Origin: Rhodococcus triatomae
GTDB taxonomy: Bacteria; Actinomycetota; Actinomycetes; Mycobacteriales; Mycobacteriaceae
Length of the DNA stretch: 64,000 nt
Direction: 5' to 3'
Assembly (NCBI RefSeq): GCF_014217785.1
Contig: NZ_CP048814.1
Location: 4,464,001 to 4,528,000 of the forward strand
Below the pieces are notes generated by a model, which was given only the letters and a program-made list of their open reading frames with translations, searched no databases and had not been told where the DNA came from. Shown one piece after another: positions 18,675 through 28,137 of this stretch; the first letter of the stretch is position 1; each line of letters begins with the position of its first letter. Made by a program: the position numbers and the translations under genes.

Positions 18675-20573
18675 GTGCCATCAGTTCCACGGGCGGAAGG
18701 CCCACGGGCAGGGGACACTGCCGAGGCCTACCAGGCCTGGCAGAAGTCCGTCGCCGGGGTGCTCGCCAAATCCCGGCGGGTGGACCCGGAAGAACTCGGT
18801 CCGCAGCCGCAGAAACTGCTCGAGACCGTCACGTACGACGGCGTCACCGTGGCGCCGCTCTACACCTCGCGGGACGAGCGGCCCGAGCCGCCGCTTCCGG
18901 GGACCTATCCGTACGTGCGGGGCACGGACCCGGACCGGGACGTGAACACCGGTTGGAAGGTCACGGCTCGATACGTCGGCACCGACGCCACCACGGTCAA
19001 CACCGAGATCCTCGACGGCCTCGGCGCCGGGGTGAGCGCACTCTGGCTCGCCGTCGGAGGTGCCGGAGTGCCGGTGGGTGATCTCGCGCGGGCGCTGGAC
19101 GGGGTCCTCTTCGACCTCGCGCCGCTGACGCTCGACGCCGGTGCCCACACCGCCGCCGCGGCCGAGGCCCTCTACCCCGTGTTGGATGTGGCGTCGGTCA
19201 GCGATCGGGCCGCTGTCACGGTGAACCTCGGCGCCGCTCCGTTGACCAGCGCCTACGCCGACCGTCCGGACGTGAACCTGGACACCGCCGTCGAACTGGC
19301 CGCCGCGGCCTCGGCCCGTACCGAGACCGTTCGGGCGATCACGGTGGACGGCACCGCCTTCCACGATGCGGGGGCCTCCGACGCCGAAGAACTCGGTGCC
19401 GCCGTCGCGGCCGGTCTCGAGTACCTCCGTGCGGCGACCGGCTACGGGCTGACCGCCGCGCAGGCGCTCGAACAGATCTCCTTCCGTTTCTCCGCCACCG
19501 ACGACCAGTTCCAGACGATCGGCAAGTTCCGTGCTGCCCGACTGCTCTGGGCGCGGGTGGCGCAGGTCTGCGGAGCATCCGAGTTCGGTGGTGCACCGCA
19601 GCACGCGGTCACCTCCGCGGCGATGATGGCGCAGCGCGACCCGTGGGTGAACATGTTGCGCACCACCCTGGCCGCGTTCGGTGCCGGAATCGGTGGGGCG
19701 GACGAGGTGACGGTCCTCCCGTTCGACAGCGCACTCCCGGAAGGTGCGCTCGGCGTATCGCGGTCCTTCTCCGCGCGCATCGCCCGCAACACCCAGTTGC
19801 TCCTGCTCGAGGAGTCCAACCTCGGGCGGGTCCTCGATCCGGCGGCGGGATCCTGGTACGTCGAGGACCTGACCCATGCGATCGCGGAGGCCGCCTGGGA
19901 GTTCTTCCAGCAGATCGAGGCGGCGGGCGGATTCGTCCAGGGCGGCGCCGTGGTACGCGAACGCATCGCGCGGACCCGGCAGCGACGCGAGTCGGACATC
20001 GCCCACCGCAAGACGGCGGTGACCGGTGTCAACGAGTTCCCGAACCTCGCCGAAGCGCCTCTGCCCGCCGGCGGGCACGCCACCGCGGTCTCCCGCTATG
20101 CCGCCCAGTTCGAGGCGCTCCGGGACCGCTCGGATGCGCATCTGGCTGCCCGCGGCGACCGGCCGCGCGCGCTGCTGGTTCCACTCGGCTCGGTCGCCGA
20201 GCACAACGTGCGCACCACCTTCGCCTCGAACCTGCTCGCGTCCGGGGGGATCGAGGCGGTCAATCCCGGCCCGCTGGCCCTCGGAGACGGGGCGATCGCC
20301 GGGGCCGCGGCCGAGGCACAGGCCACCGTGGCGGTGATCTGCGGCACCGACAAGCGGTACGGAACGGAAGCATCGGCTGCCGTCGACGAGTTGCGCGCCG
20401 CCGGGGTCGGTACGGTCCTGCTCGCGGGGTCGGAGAAGGCGCTGGCGGACGGTGGGTCCCGGCCGGACGGCTACCTCACCGCCCGAATCGATGCCGTGTC
20501 CGAACTGACCCGGCTCCTCGATCTCATCGAAGCGGACCTCATCGACGGTACGACCAAGGCAGGTGCCCAGTGA
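18675..20573 (+). CDS. mutA: Methylmalonyl-CoA mutase, small (beta) subunit
   Basis: MutA is the non-catalytic subunit of the B12-dependent mutase that interconverts methylmalonyl-CoA and succinyl-CoA. The 632-residue protein has the mutase barrel ([17 protein letters not shown] near 50-66, [13 protein letters not shown] near 368) and a degenerate B12-binding-like C-terminal domain. That domain lacks the DxHxxG cobalamin motif, as expected for this subunit. GGAGAGGAAG precedes the GTG at 18675. It overlaps mutB by 4 nt. In mycolate producers the product pool also feeds methyl-branched lipid synthesis. Confidence 0.95.
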   Translation: MPSVPRAEGPRAGDTAEAYQAWQKSVAGVLAKSRRVDPEELGPQPQKLLETVTYDGVTVAPLYTSRDERPEPPLPGTYPYVRGTDPDRDVNTGWKVTARYVGTDATTVNTEILDGLGAGVSALWLAVGGAGVPVGDLARALDGVLFDLAPLTLDAGAHTAAAAEALYPVLDVASVSDRAAVTVNLGAAPLTSAYADRPDVNLDTAVELAAAASARTETVRAITVDGTAFHDAGASDAEELGAAVAAGLEYLRAATGYGLTAAQALEQISFRFSATDDQFQTIGKFRAARLLWARVAQVCGASEFGGAPQHAVTSAAMMAQRDPWVNMLRTTLAAFGAGIGGADEVTVLPFDSALPEGALGVSRSFSARIARNTQLLLLEESNLGRVLDPAAGSWYVEDLTHAIAEAAWEFFQQIEAAGGFVQGGAVVRERIARTRQRRESDIAHRKTAVTGVNEFPNLAEAPLPAGGHATAVSRYAAQFEALRDRSDAHLAARGDRPRALLVPLGSVAEHNVRTTFASNLLASGGIEAVNPGPLALGDGAIAGAAAEAQATVAVICGTDKRYGTEASAAVDELRAAGVGTVLLAGSEKALADGGSRPDGYLTARIDAVSELTRLLDLIEADLIDGTTKAGAQ

Positions 20574-22822
20574 CCACTCGCGAGGTACGGCACGTCATCG
20601 GCAGCTTCGCCGACGTGCCCCTGACCGACCCCCAGTTCCCCACACCGGAACCGCCGACCACCGAGCAGACGCGACAGCTGATCGAATCCGGTGCGGCCGC
20701 CAACAACTACAGCGCCGACCAGGTGGTGTGGTCGACGCCGGAGGGCATCGACGTCAAGCCCGTCTACACCAGGGCGGACCGGGACGCGGTGGTCGCCGAG
20801 GGCTATCCCCTGGGCAGCTTCCCCGGCGCGGCACCGTTCCTGCGTGGGCCGTACCCGACGATGTACGTCAACCAGCCGTGGACCATCCGCCAGTACGCGG
20901 GATTCTCCACCGCGGCCGAGTCGAACGCCTTCTACCGGCGCAACCTCGCGGCCGGGCAGAAGGGCCTGTCGGTGGCATTCGACCTGGCCACCCACCGTGG
21001 CTACGACTCCGATCATCCGCGCGTGCAGGGCGACGTCGGCATGGCCGGCGTGGCGATCGACTCGATCCTGGACATGCGCCAGCTCTTCGACGGTATCGAC
21101 CTGTCCCAGGTCTCGGTGTCGATGACGATGAACGGGGCCGTGCTCCCGATCCTCGCGCTCTACGTGGTGGCTGCCGAGGAGCAGGGCGTCACCCCGGAAC
21201 AACTGGCCGGAACCATTCAGAACGACATTCTGAAGGAGTTCATGGTCCGCAACACGTACATCTATCCGCCGAAGCCGTCGATGCGGATCATCTCCGACAT
21301 CTTCGCGTACACGAGTGCGAAGATGCCGAAGTTCAACTCGATCTCCATCTCCGGCTACCACATCCAGGAAGCCGGGGCGACGGCCGACCTCGAGCTCGCC
21401 TACACCCTCGCCGACGGCGTGGAGTACATCCGGGCCGGACTGGACGCGGGAATGGACATCGACAAGTTCGCGCCGCGGCTGTCGTTCTTCTGGGCGATCG
21501 GGATGAACTTCTTCATGGAGGTCGCCAAGCTGCGTGCCGGGCGCCTGCTGTGGAGTGAGCTGGTGGCGAAATTCGAGCCGAAGAGCGCGAAATCGCTGTC
21601 TCTGCGCACGCATTCGCAGACCTCCGGCTGGTCGCTGACCGCGCAGGATGTGTTCAACAACGTCGCCCGCACCTGTGTCGAGGCGATGGCCGCGACCCAG
21701 GGGCACACCCAGTCGCTGCACACCAACGCGCTCGACGAGGCGATCGCCCTCCCGACCGACTTCTCGGCGCGCATCGCCCGCAACACCCAGCTGTTGCTGC
21801 AGCAGGAGTCCGGGACGACACGGCCGATCGATCCCTGGGGTGGCTCGCACTACGTCGAATGGCTCACCCACGAGCTGGCGAACCGTGCCCGTCAGCACAT
21901 CGCGGAGGTGGAGGAGGCCGGCGGCATGGCCCAGGCCATCGGTGAGGGCATCCCGAAGCTGCGGATCGAGGAGGCCGCCGCTCGCACCCAGGCGCGGATC
22001 GACTCCGGCCGTCAGCCGCTGGTCGGCGTCAACAAGTACGTGCCGGACGAGCCGGACAGCATCGAGGTGCTCAAGGTCGAGAACACGAAGGTGCGGGCCG
22101 AGCAGTTGGCCAAGCTCGAGCGTCTGCGCGCCGAGCGCGACGAGTCGGCCACCCAGGCCGCTCTCGCCGAGCTGACCCGCGCGGCCGCGGCGACCGAGGG
22201 CGGGATGGAGAACAACCTCCTCGCTCTCGCCATCGATGCGGCGCGGGCCAGCGCCACGGTGGGGGAGATCTCCGACGCACTCGAGAAGGTGTACGGACGT
22301 CACCAGGCCGAGATCCGTACGATCAGCGGCGTGTATCGGGACGAGGCGGGGAAGGCGGACAACATCACCAGCGCAACCGAACTCGTCGAGAAGTTCGCCG
22401 ACGCCGAGGGTCGGCGGCCGCGTGTGCTCATCGCGAAGATGGGTCAGGACGGCCACGACCGCGGGCAGAAGGTGATCGCGACCGCGTTCGCGGACATCGG
22501 ATTCGACGTCGACGTGGGACCGCTGTTCCAGACCCCGGAGGAGGTCGCCCACCAGGCGGCGGACAACGACGTGCACGTGGTCGGCGTGTCGTCGCTGGCG
22601 GCGGGCCACCTGACGCTGGTGCCCGCGCTGCGGGAGGCGCTCGCGGAGGTCGGTCGTCCCGACATCATGATCGTGGTCGGCGGCGTCATTCCCCCAGGCG
22701 ACTTCGACGAGTTGCACGAGGCCGGGGCGTCGGCGATCTTCCCGCCGGGAACCGTGATCGCGGATGCCGCTGTCGGTCTGCTCGAGAAGCTGGCCGTGCA
22801 ACTCGGCCACGACCTGAGTTGA
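20570..22822 (+). CDS. mutB: Methylmalonyl-CoA mutase, large (alpha) catalytic subunit
   Basis: This 750-residue catalytic subunit starts at GTG 20570, overlapping the mutA stop. The N-terminal barrel contains [19 protein letters not shown] and [16 protein letters not shown] (substrate-binding loops). The C-terminal domain carries the cobalamin motif DGHDRG at residues 627-632, with His629 as the lower axial ligand of B12, and the later GGVIPPGDF strand. The upstream extension of the same frame is only a shadow of mutA. It works as a heterodimer with MutA and is protected by MeaB, encoded 16 bp downstream. Confidence 0.97.
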   Translation: MTTREVRHVIGSFADVPLTDPQFPTPEPPTTEQTRQLIESGAAANNYSADQVVWSTPEGIDVKPVYTRADRDAVVAEGYPLGSFPGAAPFLRGPYPTMYVNQPWTIRQYAGFSTAAESNAFYRRNLAAGQKGLSVAFDLATHRGYDSDHPRVQGDVGMAGVAIDSILDMRQLFDGIDLSQVSVSMTMNGAVLPILALYVVAAEEQGVTPEQLAGTIQNDILKEFMVRNTYIYPPKPSMRIISDIFAYTSAKMPKFNSISISGYHIQEAGATADLELAYTLADGVEYIRAGLDAGMDIDKFAPRLSFFWAIGMNFFMEVAKLRAGRLLWSELVAKFEPKSAKSLSLRTHSQTSGWSLTAQDVFNNVARTCVEAMAATQGHTQSLHTNALDEAIALPTDFSARIARNTQLLLQQESGTTRPIDPWGGSHYVEWLTHELANRARQHIAEVEEAGGMAQAIGEGIPKLRIEEAAARTQARIDSGRQPLVGVNKYVPDEPDSIEVLKVENTKVRAEQLAKLERLRAERDESATQAALAELTRAAAATEGGMENNLLALAIDAARASATVGEISDALEKVYGRHQAEIRTISGVYRDEAGKADNITSATELVEKFADAEGRRPRVLIAKMGQDGHDRGQKVIATAFADIGFDVDVGPLFQTPEEVAHQAADNDVHVVGVSSLAAGHLTLVPALREALAEVGRPDIMIVVGGVIPPGDFDELHEAGASAIFPPGTVIADAAVGLLEKLAVQLGHDLS

Positions 22823-22838
22823 CGGGTGTGATCGGGTA

Positions 22839-23876
22839 GTGCCACAACCACTCACCTCGACACCGGCGGTGGACGTCGACGCGCTCGCCGAGGCCGTGCG
22901 CTCCAATCAGCGCGCCGGCCTGGCCCGGGCGATCACGCTGGTGGAATCGACGCGCACCGATCATCGGGACGCGGCCCAGCAGTTGCTGCTGAAGCTGCTG
23001 CCCGAGGCGGGCGGTGCCCTGCGGGTCGGGATCACCGGTGTTCCCGGCGTGGGGAAGTCGACGTTCATCGACGCTCTCGGGATGTACCTCATCGAGAAGG
23101 GGCATCGAGTCGCGGTTCTCGCGGTCGATCCCTCCTCGACCAGGACCGGGGGTTCGATCCTGGGGGACAAGACCCGGATGTCTCGGCTCGCCGCCGAGCG
23201 AAGCGCCTACATTCGCCCGTCGCCGACGTCGGGAACGCTGGGCGGGGTCGCCAAGGCCACCCGCGAGACGATCGTGCTGCTCGAGGCCGCCGGATTCGAC
23301 GTGATCCTGGTCGAGACGGTCGGCGTCGGTCAGTCCGAGGTGACGGTCGCGAACATGGTGGACTGCTTCTGCTTCCTCACCCTGGCTCGCACCGGCGACC
23401 AGTTGCAGGGGATCAAGAAGGGCGTCCTCGAACTCGCGGACCTCGTCGCGGTCAACAAGGCCGACGGCAAGCATGAGCGGGAGGCGAAGGGCGCGGCCCG
23501 CGAGCTCGCCGGTGCACTGCACATGATCCATCCGCACGACGCGATCTGGACGCCGCCGGTCATCACGATGAGCGGGCTCGAGGGCGTCGGCCTGGACACG
23601 TTCTGGGACACCGTGTTACGGCACCGCGACGTCCTCACCGACGCGGGCCGGTTCGAAGAGAACCGCAGGCGGCAGCAGGTGAACTGGACTTGGACGATGG
23701 TCAACGAGCAACTGCTGCGGCGCCTGTCGGGCAACGAGCGAGTGCGTGCGATCCGCGACGACGTGGAGCAGCGCGTGCGCGACGGCTCCCTCACCGCAGC
23801 CCTGGCCGCGGGGGAGATACTCGACGCCTTCGACGGGACGACGACGAACGGCGCGGCCGGCGTTTCACCGGACTGA
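22839..23876 (+). CDS. meaB: MeaB-type GTPase, chaperone of methylmalonyl-CoA mutase
   Basis: MeaB (also annotated ArgK) loads and protects the B12 cofactor of the mutase in a GTP-dependent way. The 345-residue protein has Walker A GVPGVGKST at residues 67-75, the DPSSTRTGGSILGDKTRM switch region, VETVGVGQSE (G3 area) and NKAD (G4 specificity motif). The GTG at 22839 follows the mutB stop by 16 bp. In Mtb the same operon carries MazEF4 between mutB and the MeaB gene (Rv1494-1495); that insertion is absent here. Confidence 0.95.
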   Translation: MPQPLTSTPAVDVDALAEAVRSNQRAGLARAITLVESTRTDHRDAAQQLLLKLLPEAGGALRVGITGVPGVGKSTFIDALGMYLIEKGHRVAVLAVDPSSTRTGGSILGDKTRMSRLAAERSAYIRPSPTSGTLGGVAKATRETIVLLEAAGFDVILVETVGVGQSEVTVANMVDCFCFLTLARTGDQLQGIKKGVLELADLVAVNKADGKHEREAKGAARELAGALHMIHPHDAIWTPPVITMSGLEGVGLDTFWDTVLRHRDVLTDAGRFEENRRRQQVNWTWTMVNEQLLRRLSGNERVRAIRDDVEQRVRDGSLTAALAAGEILDAFDGTTTNGAAGVSPD

Positions 23877-23927
23877 ACGGAAAGAGCGGACCCCCGAAGG
23901 ACGGGAAGCCGGAGTTCGGTGGACATG

Positions 23928-24965
23928 TCATCGTGCGACCTCGTCGAACCGACGCAGGAGCCCGAGCCGACTCGTGATTCTCTCGATGTCGACGGGTAGC
24001 CGCGCCGCGCTGCTCATCACACCGTCCCAGGACTGATCGGCGACGAAGACCGCGCAGATCGAACGGTCGTACAGGACGTCGACGAGGTTGGCGAACCGTT
24101 GCGCGGTCTCGCGCGCGGACGGCCCGGCGAAGGACACGCCGCTGACGACCCAGCGCGGGTACTGCTCCGCGAGGGCGAGGTAGTCGACCGGGGCCGTGGT
24201 GCCGCCGCACAAATCGCGGAAGTCGAACCAGAGGCAGTCGGGACGGACGCGCTGTGCGGGGAGCGGATGTCCGGCGGGGCGGAGAACTCGGCGCTCGGAC
24301 GTTCCCGGACGATGCAACCCGAGTGCCGACAGCTGGATGTCGTTTCCCGGTGAAATCCATGCTCCTGCCGCGAACCCCGTGTCGTGGCGGGATCTGACGG
24401 TGCGGTAGTCGACCGGTCCGTTCACGCCGACGACGGTGAGGGACCTTTCGATGAGTTCGATGGTGGGTACGAACCCTTCGTGGAACAGGGGATTCGGTAG
24501 CAGGCCGTCCGGCGGATAGTTCGACGTCAGGACGACCAGGACGTTCCGTTCGAACAGTGCAGCCGACAGTCGGCCGACGAATATCCCGTCGGCGGGATCG
24601 TGGACGTGGAACTCGTCGAAGCAGACCACGTCGAGGCCCGCAAGGAGTTCGTCGAGTGCGGCGTCGAGGTCGCAGCGGTGACGACGGACAGCCGAATGGA
24701 GATCGGCGAGGAACTCGTGAAAGTGCAGGCGCCTCTTGCGCTCCGTCGGGAGCGCCGCGAAGTAGACGTCCATCAACCAGCTCTTGCCCCTCCCGACGCC
24801 GCCCCAGAGATAGACCCCGCGCGACCCCGCGGACAGCAATGCGTCGATCGCGTCCCCTCGAGCCGAATCCAGGACGAGTCCGTCCTCGAGCGCCGCAGTG
24901 TCGAACACCCGGCGTGACACGAACGGAACATCGACTCGGCGCGGTCGCCGGGGCCTCCACCTCAT
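23928..24965 (-). CDS. zapE: ZapE/AFG1-like ATPase
   Basis: This 345-residue AAA-type ATPase has Walker A GGVGRGKS (55-62), Walker B VCFDEFHVHDPADG (from 114) and LTSNYPPDGLLPN (sensor region). These are the motifs of ZapE, a septum-associated ATPase in Gram-negatives related to mitochondrial AFG1. The role in Actinobacteria is less studied. It converges on meaB and is divergent from a TetR gene; the ATG at 24965 leaves only a 22-bp gap to the first possible TetR start. A TATAGA hexamer about 8 nt upstream suggests a nearly leaderless transcript. Confidence 0.88.
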   Translation of the reverse strand: MRWRPRRPRRVDVPFVSRRVFDTAALEDGLVLDSARGDAIDALLSAGSRGVYLWGGVGRGKSWLMDVYFAALPTERKRRLHFHEFLADLHSAVRRHRCDLDAALDELLAGLDVVCFDEFHVHDPADGIFVGRLSAALFERNVLVVLTSNYPPDGLLPNPLFHEGFVPTIELIERSLTVVGVNGPVDYRTVRSRHDTGFAAGAWISPGNDIQLSALGLHRPGTSERRVLRPAGHPLPAQRVRPDCLWFDFRDLCGGTTAPVDYLALAEQYPRWVVSGVSFAGPSARETAQRFANLVDVLYDRSICAVFVADQSWDGVMSSAARLPVDIERITSRLGLLRRFDEVAR

Positions 24966-24971
24966 GTATTG

Positions 24972-24989
24972 ACTCTATAATCATAGAGT
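24972..24989. promoter_or_regulatory. Operator palindrome between zapE and the TetR gene
   Basis: A perfect 7-bp inverted repeat, actctat-aatc-atagagt, fills the tiny divergent gap. It contains TATAAT (24976-24981, plus strand) and TATAGA (minus strand), so both predicted -10 elements sit inside it. A dimeric repressor bound here would block both genes; the TetR protein next to it is the obvious candidate. Confidence 0.65.
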
Positions 24990-25005
24990 GCCCGAATCTC
25001 GAGAG

Positions 25006-25635
25006 ATGCCTCACCGATCCCCACGGCGGGTACTGATCTGCGATGCGGCGCTGGACCTCGTCGCGTCGGGTGGCAGTCATGCCTTGACCCATCACGCCGT
25101 CGACAAGAGACTCGGTCTGGCGCTCGGGTCGACGTCCTACTACTTCCGTACGCGCAGCGCACTGGTCACCGCCGCGATCAGCCACCTGACCGAGCGATCG
25201 CGAGACTCCTTCCGGCAGTTGTCGACCGCTACCGCGTCGACGGACCGTCCGCCGACGATCGGCGAAGCCACGGTGGTGGTCGCCGACTATCTCGAGGTGC
25301 TTCTCACCGAACGGCGACGTGACGTACTCGCCCGCTACGCACTGGCGGCACCCGCCGCCCTGGACGAGGACCTGTCCCGAGCGCTCGGTGAGTGCTTGTT
25401 CGGTCCGAGAGCGGCCGTGGAACTGCTTCGTGCGGCGGGGGCCCGGGACATCGAGACCGGGGCACGCGACTTCACCAGCCTGCTCGAGGGATTGCTGTTC
25501 GACCTGACCTACGGGGCACGCGCCCAGGACTTCCGGACCGACAGCTCCGGGCGGGCCACGCAGTTGCGCACGGCTGTCGGGCGGTGGCTCGGTGCGCTGT
25601 GCTCGGCTCCGGAACGAGACTGCTCCAGCCGCTGA
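25006..25635 (+). CDS. TetR-family transcriptional regulator
   Basis: This is a 209-residue regulator. The N-terminal helix-turn-helix is seen in ICDAALDLVASGGSHALTHH followed by LGLALGSTSYYFRTRSALV (about residues 11-55 from ATG 25006), with the conserved YYF of the recognition-helix end. The C-terminal ligand domain is all-helical. GAGAG sits just before ATG 25006; a GTG at 24988 lies inside the palindrome at 24972-24989 and would fit a leaderless start, so the true N-terminus is open. It probably represses itself and zapE. The effector is unknown. Confidence 0.87.
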   Translation: MPHRSPRRVLICDAALDLVASGGSHALTHHAVDKRLGLALGSTSYYFRTRSALVTAAISHLTERSRDSFRQLSTATASTDRPPTIGEATVVVADYLEVLLTERRRDVLARYALAAPAALDEDLSRALGECLFGPRAAVELLRAAGARDIETGARDFTSLLEGLLFDLTYGARAQDFRTDSSGRATQLRTAVGRWLGALCSAPERDCSSR

Positions 25636-25660
25636 GCGGAGGTACCGATGTGTCGAGCGA

Positions 25661-26698
25661 TCAGTCGGGGCGAGAGCGTCCGCGCGCGTAGCGTCCCACT
25701 CGCCCGATCAGTTCCTCGAAGAATGCCACCGGGTCGGTGCCGACGACGATGTCCGCGTTGGGCTCTCGGCTCCAGTGCCCCACCCAGTCGGCGACGGTCA
25801 TGCCGCGGGTGAGGGTGCCGGCCAGTTCGACGTCGATCGTCGCGGGTCGCACGGTCACCGGGACACGACCGAGTGCCACGGCGGCCGCGAACGGGTCGTG
25901 CATGTGGGCGAGGAAGCCCTGGTCGTGGGTGCGGTGGAAATCCATGTAGAACCGGATCGCGTCGGAGAGATGGCGGATCACGGGATTGCCGGCGTGCGAA
26001 CGCACCGTGAGCAGATCGTCCGGCGAGATCACCTCGGCCGGTGCGCTGCCGGCAGCCTCGGCCAGCAGCCGGACGTGTTCGGGATGCATCTCGACGGTCT
26101 CGGTCACGTCGAGGCCGCAGACGACCGGCCTGCGTCCTGCGGGGAGCCCGGAGAAGGCGTCGAACACCTCCTTCGCCGCCTCCGGATCGACCGAGACGTT
26201 CCATTCGGTCGTGGGCGTGGTGTTGCCGGGGTGATGGAACGCTCCGCCCATGACGACGAGACGTTGCAGCAGTCGCGGCAACTCCGGATCCTCGCGGACG
26301 GCGAGCGCGAGCGTCGTCAGAGGCCCGGTCACGAGCCCGGTGACCTCGCCGGGGCGCGCCCGGACGGTGTCGATCCACAGGTCGACTCCGGTCCGGGTGG
26401 ACAGGCTTCGCGGGGAGTCGGGGAGGACCGCGTAACCGACGCCCTCGGGGCCGTGCGTGTCCTCCGTCGTGCGCAGGGGAATGGACAGGGGGGTGGCGGC
26501 TCCGAGCGCGACCTCGAGGTCGGGGGCGTCGCACACGTCGAGCCAGGCGAGATTGTTGCGGGCCACCTGCGCGGCCGGCACGTTGCCCGCGGTCGAGACG
26601 ATGCCGAGGATATCGGCGTCCGGGGAGGCGAGCAGGTAGACGAGGGCGAGCGAGTCGTCGATCCCGGTGTCCACGTCGACGATCAGGGGTGTTCTCAC
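25661..26698 (-). CDS. Inosine/uridine-preferring nucleoside hydrolase
   Basis: This 345-residue enzyme starts RTPLIVDVDTGIDDSLAL, the calcium-binding DxDxGxDD signature of nucleoside hydrolases. Later conserved pieces are VTGPLTTLA, VMGGAFHHPGN, EWNVSVDPEAA and MHDPFAAAVALG. It should split ribonucleosides into base and ribose for salvage. The GTG at 26698 overlaps the stop of the upstream OsmC gene (GTGA), so the two are co-translated. The longer upstream frame runs into the OsmC gene and is not used. Confidence 0.92.
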   Translation of the reverse strand: MRTPLIVDVDTGIDDSLALVYLLASPDADILGIVSTAGNVPAAQVARNNLAWLDVCDAPDLEVALGAATPLSIPLRTTEDTHGPEGVGYAVLPDSPRSLSTRTGVDLWIDTVRARPGEVTGLVTGPLTTLALAVREDPELPRLLQRLVVMGGAFHHPGNTTPTTEWNVSVDPEAAKEVFDAFSGLPAGRRPVVCGLDVTETVEMHPEHVRLLAEAAGSAPAEVISPDDLLTVRSHAGNPVIRHLSDAIRFYMDFHRTHDQGFLAHMHDPFAAAVALGRVPVTVRPATIDVELAGTLTRGMTVADWVGHWSREPNADIVVGTDPVAFFEELIGRVGRYARGRSRPD

Positions 26699-27162
26699 GA
26701 CACCAGCACGGACGGCTCGTGGGTGACCGGGAAGTTGACCGACCGCGCGATGAAGCACATCTCGTGCGCCCGGGCGTGCAGAGCCTGTGCCCTGGTCGTC
26801 ATCACCTCCTCCGCGACCGTGACCACCGGACGCAGCGTGACACTCTCGAATTCTCCTGCCCCGCCGGTGTGCTCGACCATCGTTCCGGTGGGCTCGTCAC
26901 GGTAGCCGACGACCACGACGCCGGAAGCCGCGGCCAGCCCGAGGTACCACAGCATGTGGCACTGGGAGAGCGACGCGACGAGGAGTTCTTCCGGGTTCCA
27001 CCGCAACGGGTCGCCCCGGAAGGACGGATCGGCACTACCTGCGAGGTCCGGCTTCCCGGTGCCGGACACGACGTGGTCCCTGTCGTAGTCCCCGGCTCCG
27101 CTGGTTCCGGTGCCGCGATTGCCGGTCCACGAGACGGTCAGAGAGTAGGAGTGAGTGGGCAT
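26695..27162 (-). CDS. OsmC/Ohr-family peroxide-defence protein
   Basis: This 155-residue protein has the OsmC fold pattern with two reactive cysteines, in ASLSQCHMLWYLGLA (about residue 68) and HEMCFIARSVNFPV (about residue 136). These would reduce organic hydroperoxides. Its stop overlaps the start of the nucleoside hydrolase. The pairing of a peroxidase with a nucleoside hydrolase is unusual, and no shared pathway is evident. Confidence 0.88.
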   Translation of the reverse strand: MPTHSYSLTVSWTGNRGTGTSGAGDYDRDHVVSGTGKPDLAGSADPSFRGDPLRWNPEELLVASLSQCHMLWYLGLAAASGVVVVGYRDEPTGTMVEHTGGAGEFESVTLRPVVTVAEEVMTTRAQALHARAHEMCFIARSVNFPVTHEPSVLVS

Positions 27163-27198
27163 GGATCGATTCTGCCTCGTCCAGCCGGGTCGCGGCCG

Positions 27199-28113
27199 TC
27201 AGGTCGGGTACGCGAGGAGTTGTTCGCACAGGTGCCGCAGCCGGGCGCGCAACGGCCGCGCGCGCTCCGCGAGATCGGCCTGGTGCCGGACGTAGTCGGC
27301 GCGGCCCGCGGCGGTCTCGATCGGAACGGGGGAGTATCCGTAGTCGGTGAGGTCGTACGGACTGGCGCGCATGTCCAGCTCGCGGGCGGCGAACGCGTGC
27401 TCGAGGCAGTCGAGAACGAGATCGGAGTCGACCAGTGGTACCAGCTTGTAGGCCCACTTGTAGAGGTCCATTCCGGCGTGCAGGCAGCCCGGCTGTTCCC
27501 GATCGACCTGGTCGGCGCGCGAGAGAGTCAGGGAGTTCCGCGGCGCGGCCTCGTCGGTGAAGAATCGGAACGCGTCGTAGTGGGTGCACCGCAGCGGCAG
27601 CGACTCGACGACGGCATCGGTGCCCGCCGCGCCCAGCCGGAGCGGCACCGTGCGGTGCCGGACGTCGTCTCCGGCCCGATACACCATCGCCCACTCGTGC
27701 AGGCCGAGGCAGCCGAGGGCGGCCGGCCGCGACTCGGTGGCGGCCAGCAGGTCGGCGACGAAGCGCACCGTCTCGTGGCGCTGTTCGAGTACGTCGGGCC
27801 GGACGGTGACGACACGGACGTCGCCGACGTCGACGGCGTGATACCCCGCCCAGTCGGCGCGTTCCTCGGCGTCGGCGAGGGCGATGCCGTGTCCCGGATG
27901 CCACCGGCGCAGCTGGTTCGGCCGAAAGCTGTAGTAGGTGAACAGGAAGTCGTGGACGGGGTGGGCGGTTCCGCTCGCACGGCGTTCGGCATGCGGATCC
28001 ACCAGACGCGCCACCCGCTCCCGGTGCTGCGTCCGGCGTGCCGTCCACTCCTCCTCGGACAGGATCCGGGGGGCGTGCTCGGTCCTCCCCGTCTGCTCGG
28101 TCATCCCTGTCAC
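27199..28113 (-). CDS. Family commonly annotated as 3-methyladenine DNA glycosylase
   Basis: This 304-residue protein matches, from memory, an actinobacterial family labelled 3-methyladenine DNA glycosylase. Landmarks are HDFLFTYYSFRPNQLRRWHPG near residue 53, LGLHEWAMVYR, LRCTHYDAFRFFT and EQPGCLHAGMDLYKWAYKL. I see no helix-hairpin-helix or other motif that proves glycosylase chemistry, so the label rests on annotation habit. No membrane or export signal is present. It lies 36 bp from the OsmC gene on the same strand. Confidence 0.7.
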   Translation of the reverse strand: MTGMTEQTGRTEHAPRILSEEEWTARRTQHRERVARLVDPHAERRASGTAHPVHDFLFTYYSFRPNQLRRWHPGHGIALADAEERADWAGYHAVDVGDVRVVTVRPDVLEQRHETVRFVADLLAATESRPAALGCLGLHEWAMVYRAGDDVRHRTVPLRLGAAGTDAVVESLPLRCTHYDAFRFFTDEAAPRNSLTLSRADQVDREQPGCLHAGMDLYKWAYKLVPLVDSDLVLDCLEHAFAARELDMRASPYDLTDYGYSPVPIETAAGRADYVRHQADLAERARPLRARLRHLCEQLLAYPT

Positions 28114-28137
28114 TGTCGCAGATCCTCCACCGTCGCG

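Noticed and set aside
19643-20569. An N-terminal extension of about 310 residues on MutB
   Set aside because: It is the out-of-frame shadow of mutA; GTG 20570 with a GTGA overlap gives the normal MutB N-terminus and length.
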